A DNA stretch of 39,887 nt from Hypsibius dujardini (GCA_001579985.1 LRSR01002399.1:1-39887), one strand, 5' to 3'; positions 9,910-20,233 are shown, counted from the first letter of the stretch. Notes: generated by a model from the sequence alone, not told the origin. Made by a program: numbers and translations.

Positions 9910-10182
9910 ATGTGGTCCTCACTCTTCGGCAACAGGGACCGCGCATACATCTCCGACGTCGGTCACCCGGCTTTACAAGGTTTCCAAGCTCCACCCGGGT
10001 ACGGACCGCAACGTGTGATCTACTCGGCGCCACCGCCGCCGTATTACAATCGACCCCCGCCAACGACCGTTTACTTGGACCACATTCCGCAGTATCATCA
10101 ACAGCAAAAGTCCTCGCGCTGCTTCTTCTGCTGTTTCCCCATTCCACTCTGTATCCCTTGCGACTGTTTTGATTGTTGTTGA
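9910..10182 (+). CDS. Small Pro-rich protein with cysteine-rich tail (CYSTM-like)
   Basis: A 90-residue ORF starting ATGTGGTCC. The order is a short N-terminus, a Pro/Tyr-rich middle (GFQAPPGYGPQ, PPPPYYNRPPP) and a C-terminal CFFCCFPIPLCIPCDCFDCC. Pro/Tyr-rich linkers followed by a terminal Cys-rich hydrophobic segment characterise CYSTM-type tail-anchored, probably palmitoylated stress proteins. The match is by composition and architecture, not a specific ortholog. It appears as a single exon. A (CTGT)n tract lies at 9765-9795, in the probable 5' UTR or promoter. No TATA box is assigned. Confidence 0.6.
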   Translation: MWSSLFGNRDRAYISDVGHPALQGFQAPPGYGPQRVIYSAPPPPYYNRPPPTTVYLDHIPQYHQQQKSSRCFFCCFPIPLCIPCDCFDCC

Positions 10183-10420
10183 ACCGCACGGTCGGTTTCC
10201 CAGCGCATTTCTTCGCTGGCCCTAATCACAGGTAATATACTCACTAGCCCCTTTGTACAATTAGTCTAGCAGGCAAGTCAAGGGGAAAATAGTCTAGCAG
10301 AGCTAATTTGCATGAAGCACTCGGTAAATGACCGGTCGTTGCCTGTAATCATGGCGGCGTTTTCGCACACAAACGTCACGCTCGCCTCCTTGGTGATGCT
10401 CGGACATAAATCCAGAAGGG

Positions 10421-10535
10421 GAATCGACTGTATCAACTGGAATCGACCGTATCAACTGGAATCGACTGTATCAACTGGAATCGACTGTATCAATTGAAAT
10501 CGACTGTATCAATTGAAATCGACTGTATTAATTGG
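10421..10535. repeat. Minisatellite of about 20 bp (ATCGACTGTATCAACTGGA)
   Basis: Five to six tandem copies of a unit near 19-20 bp with small variations (ATCAACTGGA to ATCAATTGAA). Confidence 0.88.
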
Positions 10536-10969
10536 GAAATTTTTTATGTTTCCTTAATTCCTTTTGATCTACACAATGTTTTTCATCATTGAAAACAGAA
10601 AATTGTGTCTTTTTGATTGGATATGTATATTTTTGCCTTTTTTGTTGAATAAACACCGCGACCTCCAAAAGGAGAAAAATTCGAACAAACTAACTAATAA
10701 AACCTCATATATTGTACCTGCTTGAAATTCTTTAGTACTTTACGGTAGTAGTTTTTTGCTTTCCCGCGTAAATCTAACGTTCGAAGGAACTATGGTGTTA
10801 ATTCCATTCAGTGGAAGACTGATAATAATACCGATGCACATCCGGACTTCATTACGATAGCAGTGTCATACATGTTTTTGCCCAATATCTGCACTTTAAA
10901 TGTGTCTCACGTGGCTCGATCAAGTCGTCAGTGTGAGTACTCGGGTTTTTGATTAAACTGAGGTCTTGC

Positions 10970-11245
10970 TGTTACAGAGGTCTTGCGGTTCTAAAGGTGG
11001 TCAGTCTGACTGGGTCTAGAGGTCTTGCTGTTCTAGTGGTTGTCCGTCTGACTGGGTCTAGAGGTGGTCCGTCTGACTGGGTTTAGAGGTGGTCAGTCTG
11101 AGTGGGTCTAGAGGTGGTCAGTCTGACTGGATCTAGAGGTCTTGCGGTTCTAGTGGTTGTTCGTCTGATTGGGTCTAGAGGTGGTCAGTCTGACTGGGTC
11201 TAGAGGTCTTGCGGTTCTAGAGGTTGTCAGTCTGACTGGGTTCAT
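10970..11245. repeat. Compound minisatellite (GGTCAGTCTGACTGGGTCTA)
   Basis: Many copies of GTC(A/C)GTCTGACTGGGTCTAGAGG interspersed with GGTCTTGC(T/G)GTTCTAG, forming a higher-order array. GTCAGTCTGAC is close to a palindrome. Confidence 0.88.
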
Positions 11246-11331
11246 ACGGCGGAACTTCGCACGCGACATTTGAATAATTGTTTACCGGCTTTTCCTTACA
11301 GTGACTGATTGATATAGCGATCGGCTCCCTA

Positions 11332-11571
11332 ATGGACGCCGGCAACTGGGATTACTTGCACTGGCTGGATCTGGGCCGGCCGGAAGCGCTACTCAACGCC
11401 AGTAATGCGCACCATTTCAACGAGCTGGAGGAAGTGAACCAGCACGCGGCGGAGACCTTCCCCAGCATTGAGCCGGTGGCGCATCATCAGGAAGGCCAGC
11501 CGCGCGATCGTCTCCCCAGCTTCTCCCAGCGGCCTCTTCTCGACAAAATGGTCGACAAAATAGAAAGATAA
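11332..11571 (+). CDS. Small acidic ORF of unknown function
   Basis: 79 codons from ATG to TAA, translation beginning MDAGNWDYLHWLDLG and ending LLDKMVDKIER. Not recognised. In its favour: local composition is GC-richer and more gene-like than the surroundings, and a splice acceptor lies about 30 bp upstream. Against: short, no domain, and an open frame overlaps on the other strand. The interval 11572-12260 beyond it shows nothing I can assign. Confidence 0.35.
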   Translation: MDAGNWDYLHWLDLGRPEALLNASNAHHFNELEEVNQHAAETFPSIEPVAHHQEGQPRDRLPSFSQRPLLDKMVDKIER

Positions 11572-12270
11572 ACTCGATTACGGCGTATAGCCCACATGGG
11601 GGTGGGTGTGAACTGCTGCAACAGGATGCCACCCACCGTCAGCATGCGTAATTAGTTTTTGTACAGATTATGTTATAGGACGTGGTTAGAATTCGTTCCC
11701 TCATTTTGACCTTCCGTGGTTGTTTTTTTGCGCTTTCCCTTTTTCGATTCCTGGATCGGTCTCTTTTTTGCGAATCGAAAAGCACTTATGAGAAATGATT
11801 TTCTGCTGAGACAGACATCAACTTGCAGTTATATAAAGGAATATCCTCTGATGCGCGCAGATGACCATCAAGAATTTTTGGTTTACCTCAGCGGGAACTA
11901 TTTTTAAGTGGTCGACCATGCGTGTGTTGGCGCCTACCCCACACAAGACGATGATGCAAATGCTTGCAGGATAAGACGTTCACTCACCCTCGCGCTCGGT
12001 TGCATGTGCTGCCGGATGATTTGCCGATCCCATTTCTTTTAACTGAGCGCATTAATAAATGTCAGACATTCTTTAAGTATTTTCGGCGTGTTCTCGCCGC
12101 CGCGTAAATATTAATAAACGAATTAAAATTGCTGACATACTTGTCTGCCCCAATCAAAGGGCTTCTTTGTGGATGGCTCTACGCTGTCAACGCTGAAACA
12201 AGTAATGAATACAGCATCCTCCACACTGATATGCATATCGGTAGTGTGCGCGCACTATGAGACAGTCGAT

Positions 12271-12620
12271 AACTGTCTGTCTGTGTCTGTGTCTGTGTCT
12301 GTGTCTGTGTTTGTGTCTGTGTCTGCGTCTGTGCCTATGCCTATGCCTGTGTCTGTGTTTGTGCCTGTGTCTGTGTCTGTGTCTGTGTTTGTGCCTGTGT
12401 TTGTGTCTGTGTCTGTGTCTGTGTCTGTGTCTATGTCTGTGTCTGTGTCTGTCTGTGTTTGTGTCCGTGTCTGCGTCTGTGTCTGTGCCTAAGCCTGTAC
12501 TTGTGCCTGGTGTCTGTATTTATGTCTGTTGTGTCTGTTTCTGTGTTTGCGTAAGTGTTTCTGTTTTTGTCTGTGCGTCTGACTGTCTATACCTATGTTT
12601 GAGCCTGTGCCTGGGTCTGT
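12271..12620. repeat. (GTGTCT)n microsatellite
   Basis: Hexanucleotide GTGTCT/GTGCCT/GTGTTT array of about 350 bp. Apparent long ORFs here are repeat translations. Confidence 0.92.
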
Positions 12621-12851
12621 GAATCTTTTTCTGGCTTTGATTTCATGAATGCCCTGTTTGGATGCGTCATCGGTAGGATCCACCCATTCATTGGTCCTCA
12701 GCGATCTGGACCCTGTTTACTGTCAACAGTAGCGCCGTCTCTAGGAAGTTCTGTTATTTACTGCATATCATGTTGGTGTTGTATGGTAGAACGTTTACCG
12801 ACTTAGCACTAGTGAAACTAGTGTGTAATCAAAGGTCGCTCGAAAAATGTT

Positions 12852-13166
12852 ATGGCAGAGTACGATCCAGGAGAAGCTCAAAAACCAGTTTCTAGCGCTA
12901 GTTCGTGCGGTTGTAGTAAAGGAAAAACTCCACACGTTTTGTTTGTGACTAATGCCGCAGCAGACAAAAGGCAACAAGGAACATTCGGCACCAGAAGAAA
13001 TGTTTTTGAGCTTTTTAACAGGCACATCAGGGCAACCACGAAAGTGCCGAGTCACGGAGAGGAAAAACGACCACAAAATCTGCGAACCTTGTGTACGATA
13101 GAGCACGTTCCACCGTCCACTTGCTCGCACATTCAGGAATTCCCTCGCATTAAGACATCAATTTGA
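12852..13166 (+). CDS. Doubtful 104-codon ORF
   Basis: Starts ATGGCAGAG and contains SSASSCGCSKGKTPH near residues 14-28. It ends at the edge of the minisatellite at 13165. No family resemblance, and the opposite strand is open over the same interval. Listed only because the start context is acceptable and the composition is not repetitive. Confidence 0.2.
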   Translation: MAEYDPGEAQKPVSSASSCGCSKGKTPHVLFVTNAAADKRQQGTFGTRRNVFELFNRHIRATTKVPSHGEEKRPQNLRTLCTIEHVPPSTCSHIQEFPRIKTSI

Positions 13167-13272
13167 AGGAAATATGCGCATCGCATCCAGGGGGGAATAT
13201 GCGCATCGCATCCAGGGGGGAATATGCGCATCGCATCCAGGGGGAAATATGCGCATCGCATCCAGGGGGAAC
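13165..13272. repeat. Minisatellite of about 25 bp x 4
   Basis: Four copies of AATATGCGCATCGCATCCAGGGG with one- or two-base length differences. Confidence 0.9.
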
Positions 13273-13370
13273 TTATGTCAGGAATTGGAACAGAAATAGG
13301 AAAAAGCGGAGCTCAAACTCGAAACGCAATTTGGATGGAAAGAAAAAGCGACGTCAAGGCACTAGCCATA

Positions 13371-13410
13371 CCGGGTCCCGCGATGTCCGATGAGAAATCG
13401 CGGGACCCGG
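13371..13410. repeat. Perfect 14-bp hairpin
   Basis: CCGGGTCCCGCGAT at 13371-13384 is the exact reverse complement of 13397-13410, with a 12-base loop. No T-run follows and its function is unknown. It lies inside a 114-codon open frame of no recognised family (13224-13568). Confidence 0.8.
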
Positions 13411-15014
13411 GCAGACTTCTGCGACACACACTGAGAATGCGTGAAACGGAAATCGAAAATTTCGAATTTGCGACTTTCCTCGCAAAACATTTTCTCACTT
13501 TGAAGGAATTCCGTTGCCTAAAGTCAAGTCAATTTTCTTCTCATTTTGCCGGGAGATGGATAGATTAAAAGCTCGTTTGGGGGCTCTCTGTTCTGTCCGT
13601 TGATACTGTCTGCGCGCTGAGGGTGAAGTGGCATATTCGGTCTGTCTTGTTCCGAACTCTCGCATTACCGGAGGACGTGAAAGGGCGCAATATTATTAAA
13701 GCGAAATGCGGCAGATCGGGAAAGTGAGCGCGGAAAATGACCCTGCGGGTGTGTGTGTGTTGATATTCCGGTTACCTTTTATAATAATTCTAGTCACCGC
13801 CGGAGCGGAGGAAAATAATGACTGCACCGGAATCGCCAAAGTCGTAAGACAACAACAAGTAAAGTAAAATATACGGTACAGTAAGCGTCCTTATCGAAAA
13901 GCTCACGGTCAACGGCTCCACAGCCAATCACGACAAGGCAAGAGACCACAACCGTGAAAATACTCGCCCTTTTTAAAAAAAGACAGCTTTTGTACTCTTA
14001 CTATGTACTTTAAATTAGCGGGGGGTTCTTGTCTCATGGAATACCTTGGCCATTACAACTTTCAAAAAAAAACGCAAGTGGTTCTGCTTTATATTCCCTT
14101 TACTTTTAAATGAACAACAATGCGCAGAGATGTGTAGCGACATTTTGAAGGATGCGGAGACAGACTGCCAGTACGAGTAATAAGTATTAAGAGGGCACCA
14201 GCCACATCTGCGATCGCATAGGCCGGACATTGTGACGTCATGTCATATTCTCTGCTCACAGTCACAAGATCTGAACTGATAGAACCGTAAGATCTGAACT
14301 GAACTGAACCGTAAGAACTGAACTGATAGAAACACAAGATCTGAACTGATAGAACCGTAAGAACTGAACTGAACCGTAAGAACTGAACTGAACCGTAAGA
14401 ACTGAACTGATAGAAAAATAAGATCTGAACTGATAGAAAAATAAGATCTGAACTAATTGAAATCTTGAAATTGGTAAAAGCAATCAAATTACCATATGCC
14501 TGTCGCATCCTGCTCATGTTGTTGACTGAAGGGGCTACCTAACCGTAACGGACTGTAGGGAGACCGGACTGCAGGGAGAATATCAACCCATCAGTCGCAG
14601 GACGGTTCAGTGCAGAAGGTGAAATTGCCCCTTGCAACTTTCCGATCCAAATGATCCCTCATTAATCTGCTGATAATCTTAAAAATTCAAAGAATCAAAA
14701 CTTAATCTGAACAGGCAAGAACTTGCGATAAGTCAACCTCATTTGCATAAAAATGAAAATTGATTAATAACATTTTCTCGAGATGCCGACGCAGTCGATA
14801 ATAACTGTAGGAAACGTGAATGATGCTGCAATTGCGGTGAGTGTCGAATTAACAGTAAAGCTAAGCATATTATTAATTAGTATACATTGCTGAATCAGCT
14901 TTCGACGATCAAGAAGGAAAAAGCCGCAATATTTCAAGTTTTGTTGATATGGACCGTCGCATCAACGATCGTTTTAACCTTCAGAACTAAAGCTGCTACT
15001 AATAAATTAACAGC
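13411..15014. other. Gene-poor interval
   Basis: No supported gene. Contains the array at 14265-14458 and short AT-rich stretches. Confidence 0.55.
14265..14458. repeat. Array of GAACTGATAGAA(CCGTA)AGATCT-type units
   Basis: Tandem, irregular copies of AAGATCTGAACTGATAGAA alternating with CCGTAAGAACTGAACTGAA. Confidence 0.88.
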
Positions 15015-15298
15015 TACCGTATTCCCCCGATCTCAAGGGACAGTTAAGCCCCTCCCCCTCCAGTCATCGGTTGACTGTTCAATCGGATTCACTGTTTCGT
15101 GATTGGTTGAAATTTAAGACCAACTTGGCAGCAATTGATTGATTGATTAAGCGGGATTTCTTGACGGACACATTGGATCGGCTGATTGATTGATTGTAGG
15201 TAAACATTAGCAAACGGTGATGAACAGATAAGATCCGGGGTGGATCAAATTAACTGGTAGGGCAAAAATGTGTCCCTTGAGATCGGGGGAATACGGTA
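15015..15298. mobile_element. MITE with TA flanks, 284 bp
   Basis: Inverted ends: TACCGTATTCCCCCGATCTC at 15015 and its reverse complement ending at 15298, extending to about 28 bp each. TA at each edge suits Tc1/mariner-type insertion. The interior contains a (GATT)n tract at 15136-15196. Confidence 0.8.
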
Positions 15299-15794
15299 CT
15301 TTATTTCAGATATATGCAATCACGCGGTTTCTCGCATCAATTACCGGTAAAGGCGCAGTCCAAACTGATATTTATTCATTAACTGTCTATGAAAACCGTT
15401 CAAACAAATATTTCACTACTGGCTCAACTCACACCGAACTCTCCCATTTCGCTCGTTTGTACACGTTATCGTTATGGATTAGACATTTCTTAATCCCTCC
15501 GATCAGCTCTTCTTTTTCTCCCTTCATTCTTTCATCTTCATTTTTCTCATACTTTCGTCCGAACAAAATTAATTCTTTTATCCGCTATATGTTCGAACTG
15601 AATATCCCCTCTGAAGTTAGGTATACCAACACTTATCCTTCTATCGGGCAGGAACAGTTTCGACCATGATGTAAGTTAATTCCAGTCAAGTACTCGGTAG
15701 ATCTGATACAGAATGTACACACTACATGTAAACCTTTATAGGCACGCATACAAATACTAAAAACAGACACTGAAAACGTTAAACATGGCAAGAA

Positions 15795-15828
15795 TCAGGC
15801 AGGCAGGCAGACCGACAGACAGACAGAC

Positions 15829-15864
<36 letters not shown>
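15795..15864. repeat. (AGAC)n microsatellite upstream of the first ZIP exon
   Basis: CAGACAGA runs, probably inside the intron that precedes the exon at 15917. Confidence 0.9.
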
Positions 15865-15916
15865 TTGATTATATCGGTTCTCAAACTAGGAAGTTTTTTC
15901 GTTTATTTTATTTCAG

Positions 15917-17660
15917 TTATGTTAGTCCAAAAGCCACGTTGTGTGACAGCTCCCAGCTTCTCTCCAGTCTTCAGAACGCTACGACAGCCTTCAAGCGGTT
16001 GACCAACTCCACCAACGGTGCCACTGCTGATACCTCGTCCGAAGAAGTTTGCTACTCCATGTATGCCAACATTTGTAAGCCGTATTTTAGCGTGGCATGC
16101 CGAGATGGTCATTCAATCATTACCGATCCGGCGCACAACAATGCCTTCGACGAACCCCGTCCCACCGCACTGGAGACCTGGGGCATCGGACTGCTCTTCA
16201 TCTGCTTGGTGTGTAGCTGTGCCGTCTTTGGGGTCTGCTTGTATCCCATAATGAAGAAGAAGTTCTTCCATTACGTCATCACCTGGATGATCGGTCTGGC
16301 TGTGGGTTCGCTGAGTGGGATCGCCGTTTTCCAGCTGATTCCGCAGGCGTTTGAGTTGGGTGACGAGACGCCGGAACAGGTTGAGAAGTATATCCACAAG
16401 TCCTTGGTCATTATTTCGTCCATTTATGCCTTCTTCCTGGCGGAACGGATTTTTAAGCTGTGCATGGAACGAAGGGCGGTACCGACCAGGGAGCTGTCAC
16501 AGTCAACGATACAGAGTGCAGTCGGCTCGGACAAGGGCAACTACATGACAATAGACAGCACCCAGGTAGCTCAGGATATATCTCCTGCCGCTGGGAAATG
16601 CCAGGAGGAAAGCGGTTGCGCAGTTGTCGAGAACATTGAAAGCCTAGAGAAAGAACGCGTTCATTTTCATGAGCATGTCCATGTGGAGTTTGAGAAGGGG
16701 CAGCCGGGCATTCAGACCATTGCTTGGTTGATTCTGTCAGGAGACAGCATGTAAGTACTAGTAATGAACGATATGCGGTTGTATTTGTATTTCATGCCAT
16801 TTAATCGTTGGTTTTATTACAGACATAAGTTGTAAGTAAACACAAGAGAGGAAGCATTCCGGACCGGCTGATGTCTCCCGAAATATTATCTCTTTATCTG
16901 TGTCGATGCTCGTGTTGTCTATCTGTCTGTCTGTCTTCTGTCTGTCTGTCTGTCTATCTGTCTATCTGTCTGTCTGTCTCTTTGTCTGTCTGTCTGTCTG
17001 CCTGTCTGTCTCTCTGTCTGTCTGTCTCTCTGTCTCTCTGTCTGTCTCTCTATCTGTCTGTCTGTCTCTCTGTCTGTCTGTCTGCCTGTTTGTCTATCTG
17101 TCTGTCTGTCGGTCTGTCTGCCTGTTTGTCTATCAGTCTGTCGTCTGCCTGTCGAGTGCCGGTCGGCTGGTGGTGACCATTTAAACAACAATTTTCTAAT
17201 TGCCTTTCGTTACTTTAGCGTGGATGGTTTGAGTATTGGAGCAGCCTTCTCCATCTCCACCCTACAAGGCGTGTCCATTGCCATCGCCGTTCTCTGCGAA
17301 GAACTCCCCCACGAACTTGGTGACCTGGCCATTCTCCTTCATTCCGGCCTAACCCTGAAACGTGCTATCCTCTACAATTCCATCTCGGGTTTGACTTGCT
17401 TTATCGGCTTCGCGGCCGGCGTCTTCCTGGGGGAGTTACCCGCCGCAACGACCTGGATCTTCGCGATTGCCAGCGGCATGTTCATCTACATCTCCTTCGT
17501 TAACATCCTCCCGGAAATGATTTCGGCAGTCGAAGATGCGGGACGTTCCAGTACCAGACAGGCTGTCTTGATTTTGTCCACTCAGACATTTGGCTTAGTG
17601 GTCGGCATTGCTTTGATGTACATCCTGGCTAGATTCAGCGGTCAAATTCGAATTGGATAA
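15917..17660 (+). CDS. ZIP8/14-like (SLC39) divalent metal transporter 1, 5' incomplete
   Basis: Exons 15917-16750, 16823-16831 (9 nt) and 17219-17660. The first begins in mid-codon after TTTATTTCAG, so upstream exon(s) with the signal peptide are missing; I could not find them. Order: ectodomain with cysteines, TM1 (WGIGLLFICLVCSCAVFG), TM2 (GSLSGIAVFQLIPQAFE), TM3, a cytosolic loop with HFHEHVHVE, TM4 with HKFVDGLSIGAAF, TM5 with CEELPHELGDLAILLHSG, then TM6-8 ending ARFSGQIRIG. The EELPHELGD form of the TM5 metal site and the SGQI.IG terminus are typical of SLC39A8/A14, which import Zn, Mn, Fe and Cd across plasma or endosomal membranes. The TM4 site reads HK instead of the usual HN. Confidence 0.9.
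16823..16831 (+). other. 9-nt microexon of ZIP gene 1
   Basis: ACATAAGTT lies between TTTATTACAG and GTAAGTAAAC. It completes the Ile codon left by the donor at 16750 (AT|GTAAGT) and encodes His-Lys plus two bases of Phe, completed by the exon at 17219. Without it the TM4 metal motif is lost. An equivalent microexon sits at 19217-19225 in the paralog. Confidence 0.9.
16917..17145. repeat. (CTGT)n microsatellite in a ZIP1 intron
   Basis: CTGT-based array filling most of the intron between the microexon and the last exon of ZIP gene 1. Confidence 0.92.
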
Positions 17661-17781
17661 GTCTTTGCCACTTCGTCATCTGTGTAGTCGATGCCTGTCG
17701 TAATTATACCTTATTTCCTTAAGTACGCGTTTCTTTGCCTCAGAAACGCAAAAGCGAAATAGTAAACTTATGTTTGATACA

Positions 17782-17900
17782 CACGTGGCAAAAATCTTGA
17801 GCTGACCGAATTCAGCACTTTAACTCGACGGCTGTGTACAAGAGCCATGCAACGAGTGTGATAGCTTAACTCGGTCAGCGCAAGATTTTTGCCACGCGTG
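17782..17900. mobile_element. MITE family B, copy 1
   Basis: About 119 bp. The left end CACGTGGCAAAAATCTTGAG is matched in inverse by CAAGATTTTTGCCACGCGTG on the right. The interior has AACTCGACGGCTGTGTACA. Related copies lie at 32499-32616 and 38744-38858. Confidence 0.85.
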
Positions 17901-17918
17901 GATCACCTTAGTACACTT

Positions 17919-18053
17919 AGTATTTTCGCGTTAGACAGGGACAGCGTACGAGCTGTGGAACGTTTAATCGGCCACGCGGCTTTGTGCTGTGTGTACGGTG
18001 CACACAGCCGTGCCACTCCAGTACGACTGTCCCTGTCTAACGCGAAAATACAG
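17919..18053. mobile_element. MITE family A, copy 3
   Basis: TATTTTCGCGTTAGACAGGG on the left, its inverse on the right ending CGCGAAAATACAG. It lies only about 18 bp from the family B element, downstream of ZIP gene 1. The stretch 18054-18511 has no firm exon. ATG 18349 opens a 26-codon hydrophobic ORF (DIFVAVAVPFIILTF) that resembles a signal peptide but has no clear donor. Confidence 0.85.
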
Positions 18054-18511
18054 TACTATTACTATGAACCCACACAAGAGTTCCTTATCTGCGTTCCAGT
18101 TTGTATTTGAGATACGAGGTACCTGCGTCAAGGTTGTTCTCCCAATCAAATTCCGTCCGAAAAGGAGACAATATTACGACGCTTTGACAGATTGTCTGAA
18201 TAACTCGGTATCGGAAAGATTGTTGCCTCAGTCAGTTAATCAGCGTTACAGGTTTTGAGTTCGAGTTAAGGTTGTTCGGCGAGGTCGAAACGATGGTGCT
18301 GGGTACGTGTGTCCCACCTTGACTCCCCGGAACAAGTAACATCTTACCATGACTGACATTTTTGTTGCCGTGGCCGTACCGTTTATCATTCTGACATTCT
18401 CAGACAAACGTTCCAGCACATTTAAATAACTTTCAAACGCTAATTTGGCTTGTTCTTGAAAAACGGCCATTTCCCTGATTGGAAAACGGGCATTTCACTG
18501 ATTGGGTTCAG

Positions 18512-20233
18512 CTCCGCCAGAAATGGTTTATCGACGGCCGCCACCGGTGGAGACGTGGGGTTACGGACTGCTCTTCATCTGCCTGGTCTGCAGTTGCGCC
18601 GCCTTCGGGGTCTGCCTGTATCCGTTGATGAAGCGCAACTTCTTCACCTACGTCATCACATGGATGATCGGTCTGGCCGTTGGCTCGCTCAGCGGAATCG
18701 CCCTTTTCCAGCTCATCCCGCAGGCGTTCGAGCTGGGTGACACCACCGCGGAGGAGATTGGCCGGTACATTCACAAATCGCTCGTTATCATCTTGGCCTT
18801 TTACGTGTTCTTCCTGGCGGAGCGACTTTTGAAGCTGGGCTTACAGCGACGGGACAGTAAGAGGAAACTGCGCAGCAGTCCCAGTGAGATTACTACACAG
18901 GAGAATCTCGAATGCGGACCGGTTCCGCCGAGTGGTATGGCGACCGACGTCCCACCGGACGACGCATCGCAACTCCCCAGGAAGGAGCAGGATGAAGTTG
19001 AATTTGCACAGGAGAATCCATCGTTGGCGCCGATCAAATCGGAAAACAGTGAGGCACTCCCGTCCGGCGGCCACATACACGGCTTGCCTGGACAGCCCAT
19101 GCAAACCAAGGCGTGGCTAATTCTCGCCGGTGACAGCATGTAAGCTCCGGAGACCTTTGCAGTACAACTTCCGGTACAGTTCATTGCAGGATTAATAAAT
19201 TAACGTTTTCTTCCAGACACAAATTGTAAGTCAAGGAACGAAATGGCATCCAAGACTCCCCGCACAGTCTGTCTTTCCCCTTTCCCATTTTCGATATAGC
19301 ATGTCTGCTTCTTTGTTTAACATACACACATGGCCACAATTTTGGGTGGCAGAGTTCGAGCCATCAGGGTGGTCTGAGTTTGAGCCATCAGGGTGGTCTG
19401 AGTTCGAGCCATCAGGGTGGTCTGAGTTTGAGCCATCAGGGTGGTCTGAGTTTGAGCCATCAGGGTGGTCTGAGTTTGAGCCGCTCTTGGCTAGAACTTG
19501 CCACTGCTTTCTCTTCAATTTTTTATTTAATGCCCGGCCCGGCGGAAAAATTAGATTGAGCAAGCTGCTTTAAATTTCGTCAAAATAAACAAGTTCAATC
19601 AATCGATCAATCGAGTAAAGGCTGCATGGTCAGTTGTTTGTCAAGAGCGCGTGCGCACGGTGACTTATTCGGCTTGAACTCGGACCACCCTTTTTGGCTT
19701 AAAGTATGCCACCCAAAATTGTGGCCATGTGTGTAATTTCTCTTGTGTAAGATAATTTCTAATTTGTACCGGTATTGTCTTGATTTAGTGTTGACGGACT
19801 GAGTATCGGTGCGGCCTTCTCCTTCTCCACCCTCCAGGGAATATCCATTGCCGTGGCTTGTCTGTGCGAGGAACTCCCGCATGAGCTCGGCGACTTGGCA
19901 ATCCTGCTGCACTCAGGGCTGAGCCTTAAACGCGCCATCCTCTACAACACCTGCTCAGGCCTACCCTGCTTTGCAGGATTCATCGCCGGGGTGTTCCTGG
20001 GGGAATTAGCGGGGGCGAGTAGTTGGATCTTCGCGGTGACCAGCGGGATGTTCTTCTACATTTCCTTCATTAATATCTTGCCGGAAATGTCGGCAAACAT
20101 TGAGGCGGCGGGGAAGGTTAGCTTTAAGCAAGGATGCTTGATGTTGGCGGTCCAGACGTTTGGCCTCCTGGTGGGAATTGTATTGATGTACATACTGGCG
20201 AGATTCACGGGAGAGATACAGCTTGATTCATGA
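18512..20233 (+). CDS. ZIP8/14-like (SLC39) divalent metal transporter 2, tandem paralog, 5' uncertain
   Basis: Exons 18512-19139, 19217-19225 and 19789-20233. The first coding exon follows GGGTTCAG; ATG 18523 gives MVYRRPPPVETWGYG, just before TM1. Either the long N-terminal ectodomain seen in ZIP gene 1 is lost, or it lies in an upstream exon I cannot find. The core is close to ZIP gene 1: WGYGLLFICLVCSCAAFGV, GSLSGIALFQLIPQAFELGD, HKFVDGLSIGAAFS, CEELPHELGDLAILLHSG and a C-terminal ARFTGEIQL. Intron positions and the microexon are shared, so this is a tandem duplication. The TM3-TM4 loop differs most, with only a short His motif (GGHIHGLPG). The gene is convergent with FAM32A. Confidence 0.88.
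19217..19225 (+). other. 9-nt microexon of ZIP gene 2
   Basis: ACACAAATT between TTTTCTTCCAG and GTAAGTCAAG. It encodes the same completed Ile, His-Lys and start of Phe as the microexon in ZIP gene 1, with synonymous differences, which shows selection on the peptide. Confidence 0.9.
19323..19735. mobile_element. MITE carrying an internal minisatellite, in a ZIP2 intron
   Basis: Perfect inverted ends of about 29 bp: TACACACATGGCCACAATTT at 19323 and its reverse complement ending at 19735, with TA at both edges. Inside, at 19352-19480, about six copies of a 24-bp unit (GTTTGAGCCATCAGGGTGGT) follow the left end. The right end carries a diverged single copy (GCTTGAACTCGGACCACCC, inverse). Confidence 0.85.

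Larger units (their letters stand above)
10183..11331. other. Gene-poor interval with two minisatellites
   Basis: No supported gene. Contains the arrays at 10421-10535 and 10970-11245. A plausible acceptor (TTTTCCTTACAG) at 11289-11300 precedes the small ORF at 11332. Confidence 0.6.

Noticed and set aside
10970-11245. Regularly spaced repeats that might suggest a CRISPR-like array
   Set aside because: Units are contiguous with no unique spacers, in a eukaryotic genome; it is a compound minisatellite.
13224-13568. 114-codon ORF and its neighbours
   Set aside because: It begins inside a minisatellite and includes a perfect hairpin; no sign of coding constraint could be read.
15268-15669. 133-codon plus-strand ORF
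   Set aside because: It overlaps the right end of a MITE (to 15298), is low in complexity in its Ser/Phe part and has no family match.
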